Below are positions 36,022 through 44,870 of a stretch of 64,000 nt of DNA, in pieces; within the stretch, counting starts at the first letter, position 1; the number at the start of each line of letters is the position of its first letter. The notes under the pieces are model-generated. The model was not told where the DNA came from and made no database searches. It worked only from the letters and a program-made list of their open reading frames with translations. Both the position numbers and the translations under genes were made by a program. Source of the stretch: Eubacterium sp. GTDB taxonomy: Bacteria; Bacillota; Clostridia; Oscillospirales; Acutalibacteraceae. The stretch spans positions 1-64,000 of the forward strand of contig JAFSRX010000009.1 in assembly GCA_017445905.1 (NCBI GenBank), written 5' to 3'.

Positions 36022-36236
36022 TCATTCTCAACTCCGAGAATGTTTATGCCTGAATTATTTAAAATATGAATTATTTTTTCTCTGTCTTTACTGTTTGCCT
36101 TTAAAACATACCCACACCCATCACTTGGTTTTGGATTTGATAGCCTTGAAATCTTTGTTGCAACTCCGTTTTTTGACAAAATTTTCTGCGCTCTCTGAGT
36201 ATTTGTTATCGACCCTAATTTAATTACAAAAGACAT
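36018..36236 (-). CDS. DUF3343 putative Se/S carrier-like protein
   Basis: 72 residues. The pattern of a short alpha/beta domain with a conserved single Cys in SDGCGYVLKA (about residue 41) fits DUF3343, described as a putative Se/S carrier-like family that often sits beside cysteine desulfurases or selenium genes. The SD GAGGTG is 7 bases before ATG but is completely enclosed in the 3' arm of a long hairpin at 36244-36286. The role of carrying sulfur from the downstream desulfurase is inference. Confidence 0.78.
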   Translation of the reverse strand: MSFVIKLGSITNTQRAQKILSKNGVATKISRLSNPKPSDGCGYVLKANSKDREKIIHILNNSGINILGVENE

Positions 36237-36243
36237 AAAAAAT

Positions 36244-36286
36244 CACCTCACTTTTTCATACTTCATAATATGAGAAAAATGAGGTG
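36244..36286 (-). promoter_or_regulatory. hairpin sequestering the RBS of the DUF3343 gene
   Basis: Minus strand CACCTCA-TTTTT-C-TCATA pairs with TATGA-AAAAG-TGAGGTG around an eight-base loop. The 3' arm contains the Shine-Dalgarno GAGGTG, followed by ATTTTTT and the start codon. It can act as a terminator for the upstream gene or as a translation switch. Confidence 0.6.
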
Positions 36287-36349
36287 ATTGTTAAATATTA
36301 TATTCGATTAGTTTAAGCGCTTTTGCCGACATATATTAATTAATCGACA

Positions 36350-37051
36350 TTAATACGACGAATAATCAAGATAGTGCATTGATGTGTCTCCGTATTTTTT
36401 CTTTCCGTTCACTATTTTATATGGTCTTATTTCAATAATTCCTGCACACATAATCCATCCTGTATATGATGTTTTGTTTTTTACATTTATTCTTGTAACG
36501 TCATTATAATCATAGCAGGAATGGGCAATAATCTGATAACCGCTCATACCAGTCATCTTGTTCCAGGTTAATTTAAGCTCAAGATTCGGACTATAATCAT
36601 TATCAAGAATTTTCCCCTTGAAACCGGTCACCTGATTAACTGTTTTGAATTTTGTTTTCTTAACTTTACTCCAACTACCATATACTTTTTTACCGTTTTT
36701 ATTTTTGTATGCACGGATTTTTACAGCATTATAATAATTATCAGGATCATAATAACCGATAGAAGGCTTGTAGTTAGTTTTCTTTGCGCCCTTTATTGTC
36801 TTTGTTTTAACATAATATGATCCACTGTCATCTCCGCTTTCAACTGCAAGTTTGATTTGGTAACCCGCAACACCTTTAAGTGCTTTCCATGTTACTTTAT
36901 AAGTACATTTCTTATTAAATCTGTCGGCAGTTAATACTGCAGACGTGATAGTTACCTTCTTTGGCTTAGAGACTGCCTGAACAGTTACTGCAAATCCAAA
37001 AGAGCTAAGCAACATTGTAACTGCTAAAAATAAGCTTATCCATTTTTTCAT
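36350..37051 (-). CDS. secreted fibronectin-like repeat protein
   Basis: 233 residues. A signal peptide (about 1-27) is followed by two fibronectin type III-like beta modules (about 30-130 and 135-225) rich in Lys, Tyr and Thr, such as WKALKGVAGYQIKLA. There is no enzymatic domain and no cell-wall anchor motif. The modules resemble those in the GH30 and beta-helix proteins of this window. It may be a small surface or matrix protein. Confidence 0.7.
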   Translation of the reverse strand: MKKWISLFLAVTMLLSSFGFAVTVQAVSKPKKVTITSAVLTADRFNKKCTYKVTWKALKGVAGYQIKLAVESGDDSGSYYVKTKTIKGAKKTNYKPSIGYYDPDNYYNAVKIRAYKNKNGKKVYGSWSKVKKTKFKTVNQVTGFKGKILDNDYSPNLELKLTWNKMTGMSGYQIIAHSCYDYNDVTRINVKNKTSYTGWIMCAGIIEIRPYKIVNGKKKYGDTSMHYLDYSSY

Positions 37052-37080
37052 AATAACACACTATCCTTTCTTAAAACAAT

Positions 37081-37677
37081 TTAAGCTTCGGTTTCTTCAA
37101 CAACCGTCGCCTGTGTTTCGATATCCCCTGCCGACTCAACAATTTCATTTGCCTGCTTAACGAGTTTTCTGACCTGTATAAAGGAAATAATATCCATGAC
37201 AGCATAAACAAGCAAAGCGACACCGATAAACTGAACGATTGTTATTGTCAGTTCACCTGATTTAGTTATTGCAATAACACCAAAAACACTTGATATTATC
37301 GAGAGTCCGAACGTTATCCATCCAAAAACAACACTTGATGCGATAACCTTTATTGAAGTAAATAGATTAAACACTCCGCTTGCAAGAATAAAGATACCAA
37401 AGATAATAACAATCAGAGAAATAATCGCCTTATACTCTGCACAAACTATAATTCCAACAATCGCTGAAACAATTCCGAGAGCTAAAGTAAAACCACTTGT
37501 TTTATCAATGAAATATCCGATAACGCCTGCAACACCAAGCATGATAAGAGAAATGCCTACTGCAAGTGAAATATAGGTTATACATTTATCTGGAAATGCT
37601 ATAAATGAAATACCGAGAAGAATTGAAATAATAATTGACGCTATGGAAATCTTTTTTATCTGAGCAACAAATTTCAT
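37081..37677 (-). CDS. DUF308 (HdeD-like) membrane protein
   Basis: 198 residues with six predicted transmembrane helices in paired repeats, matching the DUF308/HdeD layout (for example IISILLGISFIAFP and LALGIVSAIVGIIV). The C-terminal tail is hydrophilic and acidic. HdeD is linked to acid stress in enterobacteria, but function in Clostridia is unknown. It lies just upstream of the secreted fibronectin-like gene on the same strand. Confidence 0.75.
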   Translation of the reverse strand: MKFVAQIKKISIASIIISILLGISFIAFPDKCITYISLAVGISLIMLGVAGVIGYFIDKTSGFTLALGIVSAIVGIIVCAEYKAIISLIVIIFGIFILASGVFNLFTSIKVIASSVVFGWITFGLSIISSVFGVIAITKSGELTITIVQFIGVALLVYAVMDIISFIQVRKLVKQANEIVESAGDIETQATVVEETEA

Positions 37678-37714
37678 GTAATCAAACCTTTCAAATTTAT
37701 TTCAAATATAGTTC

Positions 37715-37743
37715 AAATAAGGGAGGGCAATACCCTCCCTATA
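37715..37743 (-). terminator. terminator of the EF-G-like gene
   Basis: AGGGAGGG / CCCTCCCT stem around a five-base loop; on the minus strand it follows the stop of the EF-G-like gene and is trailed by TTATTT. Confidence 0.7.
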
Positions 37744-37747
37744 AAAA

Positions 37748-39790
37748 TTACTCTTCGTTCTGAGCTTCCTCAATAACCTTCTGAGTAACCTGCTCCGGAC
37801 ATCTTTCATATCTTGCAAATTCAGTTGTGAAAGAGCCTCTGCCCTGGGTTATCTGACGCATAGAGGTTGAGAAAGTTGTCATCTCTGCCTGAGGAACCTC
37901 GGCAACAATTTCCTGCATTCCGTCGGAGGTTGGATTCATACCAAGAACTCTTCCGCGTCTCTTGTTTATGTCACCAATAATATCGCCCATTGCTTCGTCA
38001 TTACAAATAGCGTTAAGAGTGATAATCGGCTCAAGAAGAACAGGACCGGCGTTAGGAATACCGTTCTTAAACGCGATTGAAGCAGCCATCTTAAAGCTCA
38101 TTTCACTTGAGTCAACAGGATGATATGAACCGTCGAAGAGTGTTGCCTTAACGCCAACCATTGGATAGCCTGCAAGAACACCTCTCTCCATTGATTCCTT
38201 AAGTCCTTTTTCTACTGCAGGGAAGAAATTCTTAGGAACTGAGCCGCCGACAACTCTTTCAGCAAATACAAGCTCATCACTGTCACAGGGTTCAAACTCG
38301 ATAAATACATCACCGAACTGACCGTGTCCGCCCGACTGTTTCTTATGCCTACCCTGGCACTCAACTTTTCTTGAAATTGTTTCTCTGTATGCAACCTTTG
38401 GCTGAATAAGAGAAGCAGTAACATTATATCTTGACTTAAGTTTAGAAAGAGTTACTTCAAGATGCTGTTCGCCAAGACCGGAAATAATTGTCTGGTGAGT
38501 TTCGTTATTTGTTTCAAATTTGATTGAAGGATCTTCATCAACCATCTTGTTTACTGCATTAGCAATCTTTTCCTCGTCGCCCTTCTTTTCAGGAATAATT
38601 GCCATTGAATAAGATGCGCCGGGAATATCAACTCTGTTAAGAGTTACTACATTGTTCTGAGCGCACATTGTGTCGCCGGTTTTGAAGGTTGAAAGTTTAG
38701 CAATAGCGCAAATGTCGCCATTTGAAACTTCTTTTACATCGCTTTGTTTTGAGCCGAGCATTGAAACAAGTTTACCGACTCTTTCTTCATCACCTGTTCT
38801 TGAATTAACAACAGTAACGCCCTGAGTGAGCTTTCCACGGATAACCTTAAAGAAATTGAGTTTTCCAATAAACGGATCGGCAACAGTTTTAAAACAAACA
38901 GCAGCAAGAGCGCCTGACGGATCAACTGTTATTTCAACCGGCTCGTCGTTTTCATTGCTTGCGTATTCAGACTTCGGCGACGGAGCACAATCAGAAATAA
39001 ATCCTAATAACTGATCAACAGCCTCACCTGTAATACCTGAAAGTGCAAAAACAGGAACAATACTTCCATCAGCAATACCGATTGAAAGACCCTTGATTTT
39101 TTCTTCTTTTGTTAACGGCTCGCCTTCGAAATACTTTTCCATAAGTTCATCGTCAGCACCTGCAACAGCTTCATTGAAAACCTCTTTAATGGCATCAAAT
39201 CTGCCTTCATCATCGTGAGATATATCGCTTGAAGATGCTTTTATTCCGTTATAGCTATATGCCTTATCCTCGATCATATTGTAATAGCCTGCAACCTTTC
39301 CACCGCTGATTACAGGAACAACAACAGGACATACAGATGTTCCGAACTTAGCAACAAGACCGTTAAATGCCTTATAGAAATCAGCTCTTTCATCATCCAT
39401 CTTTGTTGTTACAATAATTCTTGCTTTTCCCTTCTGGGTTGCAGCCTTAAATGCTTTTTCAGCGCCTGCTGCTAAGCCTGAACGAGCAGATACAACGATA
39501 ATTGCTGTATCAGCAGCGCGCATTCCTTCAGCAGGACCAAGTGCAAAGTCAAAAAGACCCGGAGTATCTATTGCATTGATTTTTGCATCCTTGTAACCGA
39601 ACTGAAGAACAGAGGACGAAATACTAACGCCTCTTTTCTTTTCTTCTGCATCAAAATCTGAAACAGTATTTGAGTCCGCAACTTTACCCATTCTCTCTGT
39701 TGCGCCTGCAACGTTGAGCATTGCTTCTGCAAGAGTTGTTTTACCCTTTGATGCGTGACCAACTATAGTTATGTTTTTTATAGTACTCAT
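37748..39790 (-). CDS. EF-G-like translational GTPase
   Basis: 680 residues, with EF-G domain order I-V. G1 is GHASKGKTTL (about 11-20), G2 RGVSI, G3 DTPGLFDF (about 76-83), and G4 TKMD. The catalytic His expected after DTPG is Leu, and the Asn of NKxD is Thr. It resembles the bacterial EF-G-2/EF-G-like paralogue family rather than canonical EF-G or TetM. A role in ribosome work other than normal translocation is likely, but unproven. A consensus promoter lies upstream (39821-39849), the RBS GGAGG is strong, and the gene is monocistronic. Confidence 0.85.
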   Translation of the reverse strand: MSTIKNITIVGHASKGKTTLAEAMLNVAGATERMGKVADSNTVSDFDAEEKKRGVSISSSVLQFGYKDAKINAIDTPGLFDFALGPAEGMRAADTAIIVVSARSGLAAGAEKAFKAATQKGKARIIVTTKMDDERADFYKAFNGLVAKFGTSVCPVVVPVISGGKVAGYYNMIEDKAYSYNGIKASSSDISHDDEGRFDAIKEVFNEAVAGADDELMEKYFEGEPLTKEEKIKGLSIGIADGSIVPVFALSGITGEAVDQLLGFISDCAPSPKSEYASNENDEPVEITVDPSGALAAVCFKTVADPFIGKLNFFKVIRGKLTQGVTVVNSRTGDEERVGKLVSMLGSKQSDVKEVSNGDICAIAKLSTFKTGDTMCAQNNVVTLNRVDIPGASYSMAIIPEKKGDEEKIANAVNKMVDEDPSIKFETNNETHQTIISGLGEQHLEVTLSKLKSRYNVTASLIQPKVAYRETISRKVECQGRHKKQSGGHGQFGDVFIEFEPCDSDELVFAERVVGGSVPKNFFPAVEKGLKESMERGVLAGYPMVGVKATLFDGSYHPVDSSEMSFKMAASIAFKNGIPNAGPVLLEPIITLNAICNDEAMGDIIGDINKRRGRVLGMNPTSDGMQEIVAEVPQAEMTTFSTSMRQITQGRGSFTTEFARYERCPEQVTQKVIEEAQNEE

Positions 39791-39820
39791 AAATTTTCCT
39801 CCAAATAATCGATTGTATAA

Positions 39821-39849
39821 ATTGTATAATAAATTTCAAATAAAGTCAA
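39821..39849 (-). promoter_or_regulatory. sigma-A promoter of the EF-G-like gene
   Basis: TTGACT, 17-base spacer, TACAAT on the minus strand. Confidence 0.75.
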
Positions 39850-39892
39850 TATAATTTGATTATTTTCAACATATCGCATAAATTTGTAACAG

Positions 39893-42004
39893 TTATTTTG
39901 TGAGTATTACTGATACAACTGACTGCATAGGTATCATAAGCTCATTCTGCGAATAAAAATCTCCGCTTGAATTCAGTTTAATATTATCCAGTGCAGTTGT
40001 TCGGTAAAGCTTATATTTTGAGTAATTATTAGCATCAATATTGACATTTATATTCTTAGTAGTTTGGTTAACATAAACAATAACAAGTGATCCATCAGGA
40101 TTCAGAAAAGCACTTGAAAGAAGGTCTTTTTGTTTTTCTTTGACATCAACTCTTACTGCCCCGCTCTTAATAAATTTTGAATAATTACCAAGACACCAAA
40201 GGCGTTTGGTCAGTTTAATATCACTATGATTTGAATCGTTGATATAAACAAGTCCGTCAGGATAAATTCCGTTTGAGCATGCGGTCCACCAATTCCACTG
40301 GGTTGCATTCAGAATTGTTAAATCCTCATTAATAACTCTTGCAAGCTGAACGCCGAAATCGATTGTATAACCGTTTTTAGCTTCTCCTTCAAGAGATTCA
40401 AGTGTTTTAACTACTCCGTTGCTTTCATCATTTAGCATCTGACAATATTCGGTGCATGCGATATTTATAGTCGAATCGATTGAATCAACATAATCCCTGC
40501 AGGCTTTCTTTCCATCAGCATTTGCCCAATAGGAATGAGTTGATATTGTTCTTAACTTATTCTTATTAATGAATAGACTGTATATTTCATTAACATAATT
40601 AGTGAAGTGAGTATTATCTCCTTCTGGAGTTAACCCTTCAGCAGCACCAGCTTCAAACATTGAAACATTGTAGCTCTTTCCATCAGCTTTTAAAACCATC
40701 TCTTTGAACAGATTTTTGAGTTCATCGGGTTTATAATGTGCGCCCTCCTGCCCCATTGAAAATGTTCCGTCGCCATTCTTCCACTCTGCCCATGCAAACT
40801 GAGGCTCGTTTACAGGTGAAATATCAATAACATTATATCCCTGTTTAACGAAGTAATCTGCAACATCACATTCAAACTTAGCATAGAGTTTATAGTTTTT
40901 CGGATCAAGATTAGACTTCCATCCCCAATACCAATCTTCTTCATTAAAGGAGCAATATGCTTTTCCGTTCTTTGTAAGCTGAACAGGAGGAGAATTAGAA
41001 AACAACGATACTTTAAGGTCTTTTCCTGCAAACTTCTTAGCAATTTTCAGTGAATTCTGAGCTTCTGCGTCCCTTGTAAAATCATATGTAATATTCTGTT
41101 TAACAAAGTCAACATCTTTAATAAATCCATCTGTTCTGGACCAGTAATTATAAATCTCGGTATCATTTCTTGATCCTGTTCCAACATTATAACGATATAT
41201 ATTTAGACCAATTCCGTCTTTTTTATCATAAAGATACTTAATTATATTCTCGGCATTATCCCAACCGCCAACCTTATGTCCCCACCAGGCAGCAGATGCG
41301 CCAAAGCCTTCTATTGTCTGGTATTTCTTCGATGTGTTAACTGTTGATAAAGTTGATGAATTAATAGCTGCAGTTTTTATGGCTGACGACGGTGCAGATA
41401 AATATGTTTTTTTCGCTAGCTTTTTATATGCATATATTCTTATATAATAAGTTATATTTGAAAGAGATTTAACCGTTGCCTTAACTGAAGTTGTTTTAGT
41501 GCTTTTAACATTCTTCTTGAAGTTTTTATCAGTTGAATACTCAACTTTATAGCCGCTTGCTTTTTTAACTTTATTCCATGATAGCTTTACACTTGAAACA
41601 TTTCTTCCAAGAATTTTTATTCCGCTAACCTTACCCGGCAAAGTTGCAACTCTTGTTTTTGCTGAATAAGCTGAATAGTATGTCTTATTACCACTCTTTT
41701 TATATGCTTTAACCGAAAAGATATAAACTGAAGCTGAACTTAGTTTAGAAATTTTACAAGTATTTTTTTGTGCAGTTTTCAAATATGAATACTTTTTTGT
41801 TTTACTGTTATAAGAATAAACTTTGTATCCATTCGCTGAATTAACCTTTTTCCATTTCAGTGTTACAGAATTAACAGTGGAAGAAGCAGTAAGCGAAGTT
41901 GGCTTTGACGGATTTTTTGCACTTGCCAAAGTTCCAACAGGAAACACTGTTATTATTAAAATTACAGTAAGAATAACCGACAACAAAACTTTAAACTTTT
42001 TCAT
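39893..42004 (-). CDS. secreted GH30-family glycosidase with fibronectin-like domains
   Basis: About 703 residues. Signal peptide (about 1-29), two fibronectin-like modules (about 35-120 and 122-212), then a GH30 catalytic domain starting with YQTIEGFGASAAWW. The acid/base Glu is predicted in ISPVNEPQFAW and the nucleophile Glu in ACTEYCQML; the C-terminal beta-sandwich ends at SVVSVILTK. The layout resembles endo-beta-1,6-galactanase-type GH30 enzymes; glucan or xylan activity is possible. ATG 42004 is chosen because GGAGGAG lies 6 bases before it, whereas the in-frame ATG pair at 42022 and 42019 is upstream of this site. Promoter: TTGCAA, 16 bases, TATAAT. Confidence 0.85.
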   Translation of the reverse strand: MKKFKVLLSVILTVILIITVFPVGTLASAKNPSKPTSLTASSTVNSVTLKWKKVNSANGYKVYSYNSKTKKYSYLKTAQKNTCKISKLSSASVYIFSVKAYKKSGNKTYYSAYSAKTRVATLPGKVSGIKILGRNVSSVKLSWNKVKKASGYKVEYSTDKNFKKNVKSTKTTSVKATVKSLSNITYYIRIYAYKKLAKKTYLSAPSSAIKTAAINSSTLSTVNTSKKYQTIEGFGASAAWWGHKVGGWDNAENIIKYLYDKKDGIGLNIYRYNVGTGSRNDTEIYNYWSRTDGFIKDVDFVKQNITYDFTRDAEAQNSLKIAKKFAGKDLKVSLFSNSPPVQLTKNGKAYCSFNEEDWYWGWKSNLDPKNYKLYAKFECDVADYFVKQGYNVIDISPVNEPQFAWAEWKNGDGTFSMGQEGAHYKPDELKNLFKEMVLKADGKSYNVSMFEAGAAEGLTPEGDNTHFTNYVNEIYSLFINKNKLRTISTHSYWANADGKKACRDYVDSIDSTINIACTEYCQMLNDESNGVVKTLESLEGEAKNGYTIDFGVQLARVINEDLTILNATQWNWWTACSNGIYPDGLVYINDSNHSDIKLTKRLWCLGNYSKFIKSGAVRVDVKEKQKDLLSSAFLNPDGSLVIVYVNQTTKNINVNIDANNYSKYKLYRTTALDNIKLNSSGDFYSQNELMIPMQSVVSVILTK

Positions 42005-42072
42005 TATAAACTCCTCCATCATATTTATATTATATCATTTTTTATATCTATTGCAAACAATCTTTTATTGAC

Positions 42073-42101
42073 TTGATAAAACAAACCGATTAAAATATTA
42101 T
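42073..42101 (+). promoter_or_regulatory. promoter of the VanZ-like gene
   Basis: TTGATA, 17-base spacer, TATTAT on the plus strand. It lies in the divergent gap with the GH30 gene. Confidence 0.55.
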
Positions 42102-42136
42102 ATAAACATAAATAATTCGATTTCAGAAGGAATATT

Positions 42137-42940
42137 ATGAAAGAATCAACTAAAACAAAATTGCAGGAAAGCTTTTTCGGTATTGCGTTTATACTTTCCT
42201 GCTTTACAATGAATAGCGATAATCTTGGCGGATATTGGGAAAGCAATGGAATGCCGAAAATAATGCTTAGGTATTTGCTCATTTTTGTTTTTTTAACTTT
42301 TCTCACTATAATTAATAAAACAAATTTTAGCTTCATATCAAAGTTTGTTAAATATACGCTTTTTGGAATAACACCGCTCGTTATTTTTGATTATTATGTT
42401 ACAGAGTTCAGCGGAGGTCAGTTTCTTTACAGAGTCTGGTGGATATCATATATAATTATCGCTGCTGCAACTGTTTTCTCTGTTGCGACTATAATAAAAC
42501 CAAAAGAATATAAATGCTTTTATTATGAATTTTGGCAGGGATTTTTGCCGATTTATCTTTTCACATTATTTATCTGTTTCCTGAGAACCCCATTTACTAG
42601 CCTAACAACAAATTATATAATCGGTAACGGAACACTTCTTATGCTCAAAGCAATAATCAGGAATCCGCATATTGATTTTGAACCATATTTGATATTTTTT
42701 GGTAATGTTATTATTTTTATTCCCCTGCCCTTTATTCTTTCTGCGTTTTTAAAAAAAATAAAGCCATATCAGCTTGTGCTGATAGGATTAATAACGCCTT
42801 TTATTGTTGAGGGATACCAATACTTTCTTAAATGCGGGGATGTTGATATTGATGATATTATTTTAAACTGGCTGGGATATTTCATTGGAATGGGAATATA
42901 TTTGATTATAAAAAAGCGATTGCTCACAAAAAGTGAGTAA
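42137..42940 (+). CDS. VanZ-like integral membrane protein
   Basis: 267 residues with about seven to eight transmembrane helices. The C-terminal segment VEGYQYFLKCGDVDIDDIIL followed by NWLGYFIGMG is the VanZ hallmark (acidic DxDD then NxxG). The N-terminal half is a less conserved helical bundle. VanZ-like proteins are linked to glycopeptide resistance and membrane stress, but no van genes are nearby. The stop lies in a terminator shared with the convergent adenosyltransferase gene. Confidence 0.75.
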   Translation: MKESTKTKLQESFFGIAFILSCFTMNSDNLGGYWESNGMPKIMLRYLLIFVFLTFLTIINKTNFSFISKFVKYTLFGITPLVIFDYYVTEFSGGQFLYRVWWISYIIIAAATVFSVATIIKPKEYKCFYYEFWQGFLPIYLFTLFICFLRTPFTSLTTNYIIGNGTLLMLKAIIRNPHIDFEPYLIFFGNVIIFIPLPFILSAFLKKIKPYQLVLIGLITPFIVEGYQYFLKCGDVDIDDIILNWLGYFIGMGIYLIIKKRLLTKSE

Positions 42941-42948
42941 TCGCTTTA
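42912..42948. terminator. bidirectional terminator
   Basis: AAGCGATT-G-CTCAC / GTGAG-T-AATCGCTT stem with a five-base A loop; T-run strongest on the minus strand, serving the polysaccharide locus end. Confidence 0.75.
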
Positions 42949-42951
42949 ACT

Positions 42952-43413
42952 TTAATATTCAATACCTTTTCTGGCTTTAACACCTTTATCGTAAGGATGT
43001 TTTATTTTATCCATATGAGTAATATAATCAGCTTTATCAAAAAGCGCAGGAATCTCTTTATGTCCTGTTATAACTAATTCACAGTCTTTTGAAAAAAGTT
43101 CAAGTGCCTTTTCCTTACTGCAAAACTCAGGAATAATATCCAGAAATTCATCAAGTATTATAATATCGACTTCACAAAGATTAATGTATTCAAGTGCAGA
43201 ATCAATCCAACTCTGATAACTTTTATCCGGATTGAATGATACACTTTCAGGTGATTCAAACACTTCAAACGGAACTGATTTAAGTTCACTCGACTTATTA
43301 TCTTTCAGAAATTGAATCAGGCATACAGTTTTACCCGCTCCGTAAGCTCTCATACCTAGACCGATTGCAGCGCTCGTTTTGCCTTTTCCGTAGCCATAAT
43401 ATATATGAATCAT
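42952..43413 (-). CDS. corrinoid adenosyltransferase, CobO/BtuR type
   Basis: 153 residues, a compact CobO/BtuR-type ATP:cob(I)alamin adenosyltransferase that makes adenosylcobamide. The P-loop YGYGKGKTSAAIGLGMRA (about 5-22) and IIILDEFLDI (about 98-107) are diagnostic; the C-terminus ends with HPYDKGVKARKGIEY. No other cobamide genes are nearby, suggesting salvage. It follows the PfkB gene directly and so is at the end of the minus-strand locus. Confidence 0.9.
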   Translation of the reverse strand: MIHIYYGYGKGKTSAAIGLGMRAYGAGKTVCLIQFLKDNKSSELKSVPFEVFESPESVSFNPDKSYQSWIDSALEYINLCEVDIIILDEFLDIIPEFCSKEKALELFSKDCELVITGHKEIPALFDKADYITHMDKIKHPYDKGVKARKGIEY

Positions 43414-43414
43414 A

Positions 43415-44299
43415 TTAATAAAACTCTTTAATGTAATCTAAAACATCTTCCCTCGTGCCTTTGAAAGGTCCGGGGGTTTCCATTTTCAGTGAAACAAGAG
43501 CTGTGCAATACTGCAGTGCATCTTTAACATCAGCTCTCTGACGTTCGGTTATATAACCCGCAAAGGTAGTATCTCCCCTTCCCGTTCTGCCTGAAAGATT
43601 GCGGGCTTTAATCGGGCAGGTATAAATCTCTTTGCCGTCATAAGCAAGAACCTCGGTATTATGAGTAATAAGAACCTCTTTAGCACCCCAAGAATGCAGA
43701 AGCTTAGCTGCTTCAGCTCTATCGGTCAACCCGGTTAAAATCTCAGCTTCCGCAGCATCAGTTTTAAGATAGTCTATGTACTGAAGATACTCCATCTTTT
43801 CAGCCCAGTCGTGAAAAGCCATCGATTTATCCGCTTCAACATGGCGCAAAAGGCACTGAACATCAACTGCAACCTTGCCATGCTTTGAAGCCTCTTTGAA
43901 AAGCTCGCCATAAAAATCACCATATACAAGACCTGCAAAGTGATAAATCTTTGAGTTGATATCGGGAAGTTCATCAAATCTGAAAGTGTCGCAAACGCCC
44001 ATTGAGGTGCATTCTCTTTTCTCTTTATCAGCAGTAAAATACTGATTTTTTATTGAGCAGGTATCTTTCGAATCACCCCAGTATAAATCAGCGTCTGAAT
44101 CTGCAAAACGCTTTTCAACCTCAGCTTTATCAAATGCCTTTGATTTGGTAAACAATGCGGTTTTATTGCCGCTCTTAGCAGCAGCAAAACCCGAAGCAAC
44201 AACCGCTCCGCCAAGCTCCTCGAGCTTATTTCCCTGGTAATCAATATTGCAGTCCCAAGAAACAGGACCAATAACCAAAACATCGTAATCTTTTTTCAT
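43415..44299 (-). CDS. PfkB-family carbohydrate kinase
   Basis: 294 residues. PfkB kinases phosphorylate sugars or nucleosides. The N-terminal DVLVIGPVSWDCN and glycine-rich LEELGGAVVASGFAAAKSGN region are typical, and the catalytic signature is LSGRTGRGDTTFAGY (about 243-257), with Asp as base. The usual GAGD reads GRGD. The neighbouring cytidylyltransferase-like gene (23 bases upstream) suggests a kinase/nucleotidyltransferase pair, perhaps feeding the polysaccharide locus. The substrate is unknown. Confidence 0.82.
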   Translation of the reverse strand: MKKDYDVLVIGPVSWDCNIDYQGNKLEELGGAVVASGFAAAKSGNKTALFTKSKAFDKAEVEKRFADSDADLYWGDSKDTCSIKNQYFTADKEKRECTSMGVCDTFRFDELPDINSKIYHFAGLVYGDFYGELFKEASKHGKVAVDVQCLLRHVEADKSMAFHDWAEKMEYLQYIDYLKTDAAEAEILTGLTDRAEAAKLLHSWGAKEVLITHNTEVLAYDGKEIYTCPIKARNLSGRTGRGDTTFAGYITERQRADVKDALQYCTALVSLKMETPGPFKGTREDVLDYIKEFY

Positions 44300-44322
44300 A
44301 ATTTTTCCTCAATATAAGTAGG

Positions 44323-44733
44323 TTAATACTCATTAAGTTTTTCTCTTAGCAGGGTTGAACTGGTTCCGTCAGTATGAGGAAGATAAACGACTTCAGCGCC
44401 AACTTCCTTCATTTCGACTTCGGTCTTTTTCCAGCGTTCGTTATCTTTCCAGTCATCGCCGATAAAAATCTTATCAAAATGCAATTTTTTATGCATTTGC
44501 ACCTTATCAAGAGTGTTACATATAACAACCTGATCAACATAGCGGATAGAACTGATAATATCAATTCTCTCTTCCAACGGTACAATCGCTAATTTATTTT
44601 TATACGTTTTAACAAGCTCATCCGTATTAACGCCAACAATTAAATAATCACAATGCAATTTGGCGTTACGAATAAGATTTAGATGTCCGATATGGAACAT
44701 ATCATATGTTCCCTGAGTATATCCTATAATCAT
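44323..44733 (-). CDS. glycerol-3-phosphate cytidylyltransferase-like protein
   Basis: 136 residues, of TagD size. The nucleotide-binding GTYDMFHIGHLNLIRNAK (about 8-25, HxGH) is diagnostic of the cytidylyltransferase family and the C-terminal DGTSSTLLREKL corresponds to the RTxGISTT region. It probably makes CDP-glycerol or another CDP-alditol for wall polymers; other small nucleotidyl transfers are possible. It sits between a PfkB kinase and the rfb-type genes, preceded by GGAG 7 bases before ATG. Confidence 0.82.
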   Translation of the reverse strand: MIIGYTQGTYDMFHIGHLNLIRNAKLHCDYLIVGVNTDELVKTYKNKLAIVPLEERIDIISSIRYVDQVVICNTLDKVQMHKKLHFDKIFIGDDWKDNERWKKTEVEMKEVGAEVVYLPHTDGTSSTLLREKLNEY

Positions 44734-44800
44734 TAGAATTCTCCAATTAAGAATTATTACTTAAATGACGTTTTCAAGTTCTTGTTATTCACAAAACAGA

Positions 44801-44869
44801 TTATCCTCTATTTCCATACATTTTCTCATAATAATCCTGATATTCACCTGAAATGATGGTTTCCCACCA
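44801..44869 (-). pseudogene. 3' fragment of rfbB
   Basis: Directly after the rfbC stop codon, the minus strand encodes WWETIISGEYQDYYEKMYGN then R, G and stop. This is nearly identical to the C-terminus of the intact rfbB at 50763-51785 (WWETIISGEYQDYYEKMYGD, R, S). No start codon or upstream part of the gene remains. It is the remnant of a second rfbB copy lost in a recombination event near the rfbC end. Confidence 0.85.
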
Positions 44870-44870
44870 A

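Noticed and set aside
36295-36350. 13-codon ORF (MSAKALKLIEYNI) downstream of the fibronectin-like gene
   Set aside because: No Shine-Dalgarno precedes it and it is shorter than reliable small ORFs.
42025-42336. 103-residue minus-strand ORF overlapping the start of the VanZ-like gene
   Set aside because: It overlaps a supported gene antisense, and shows no domain or RBS.
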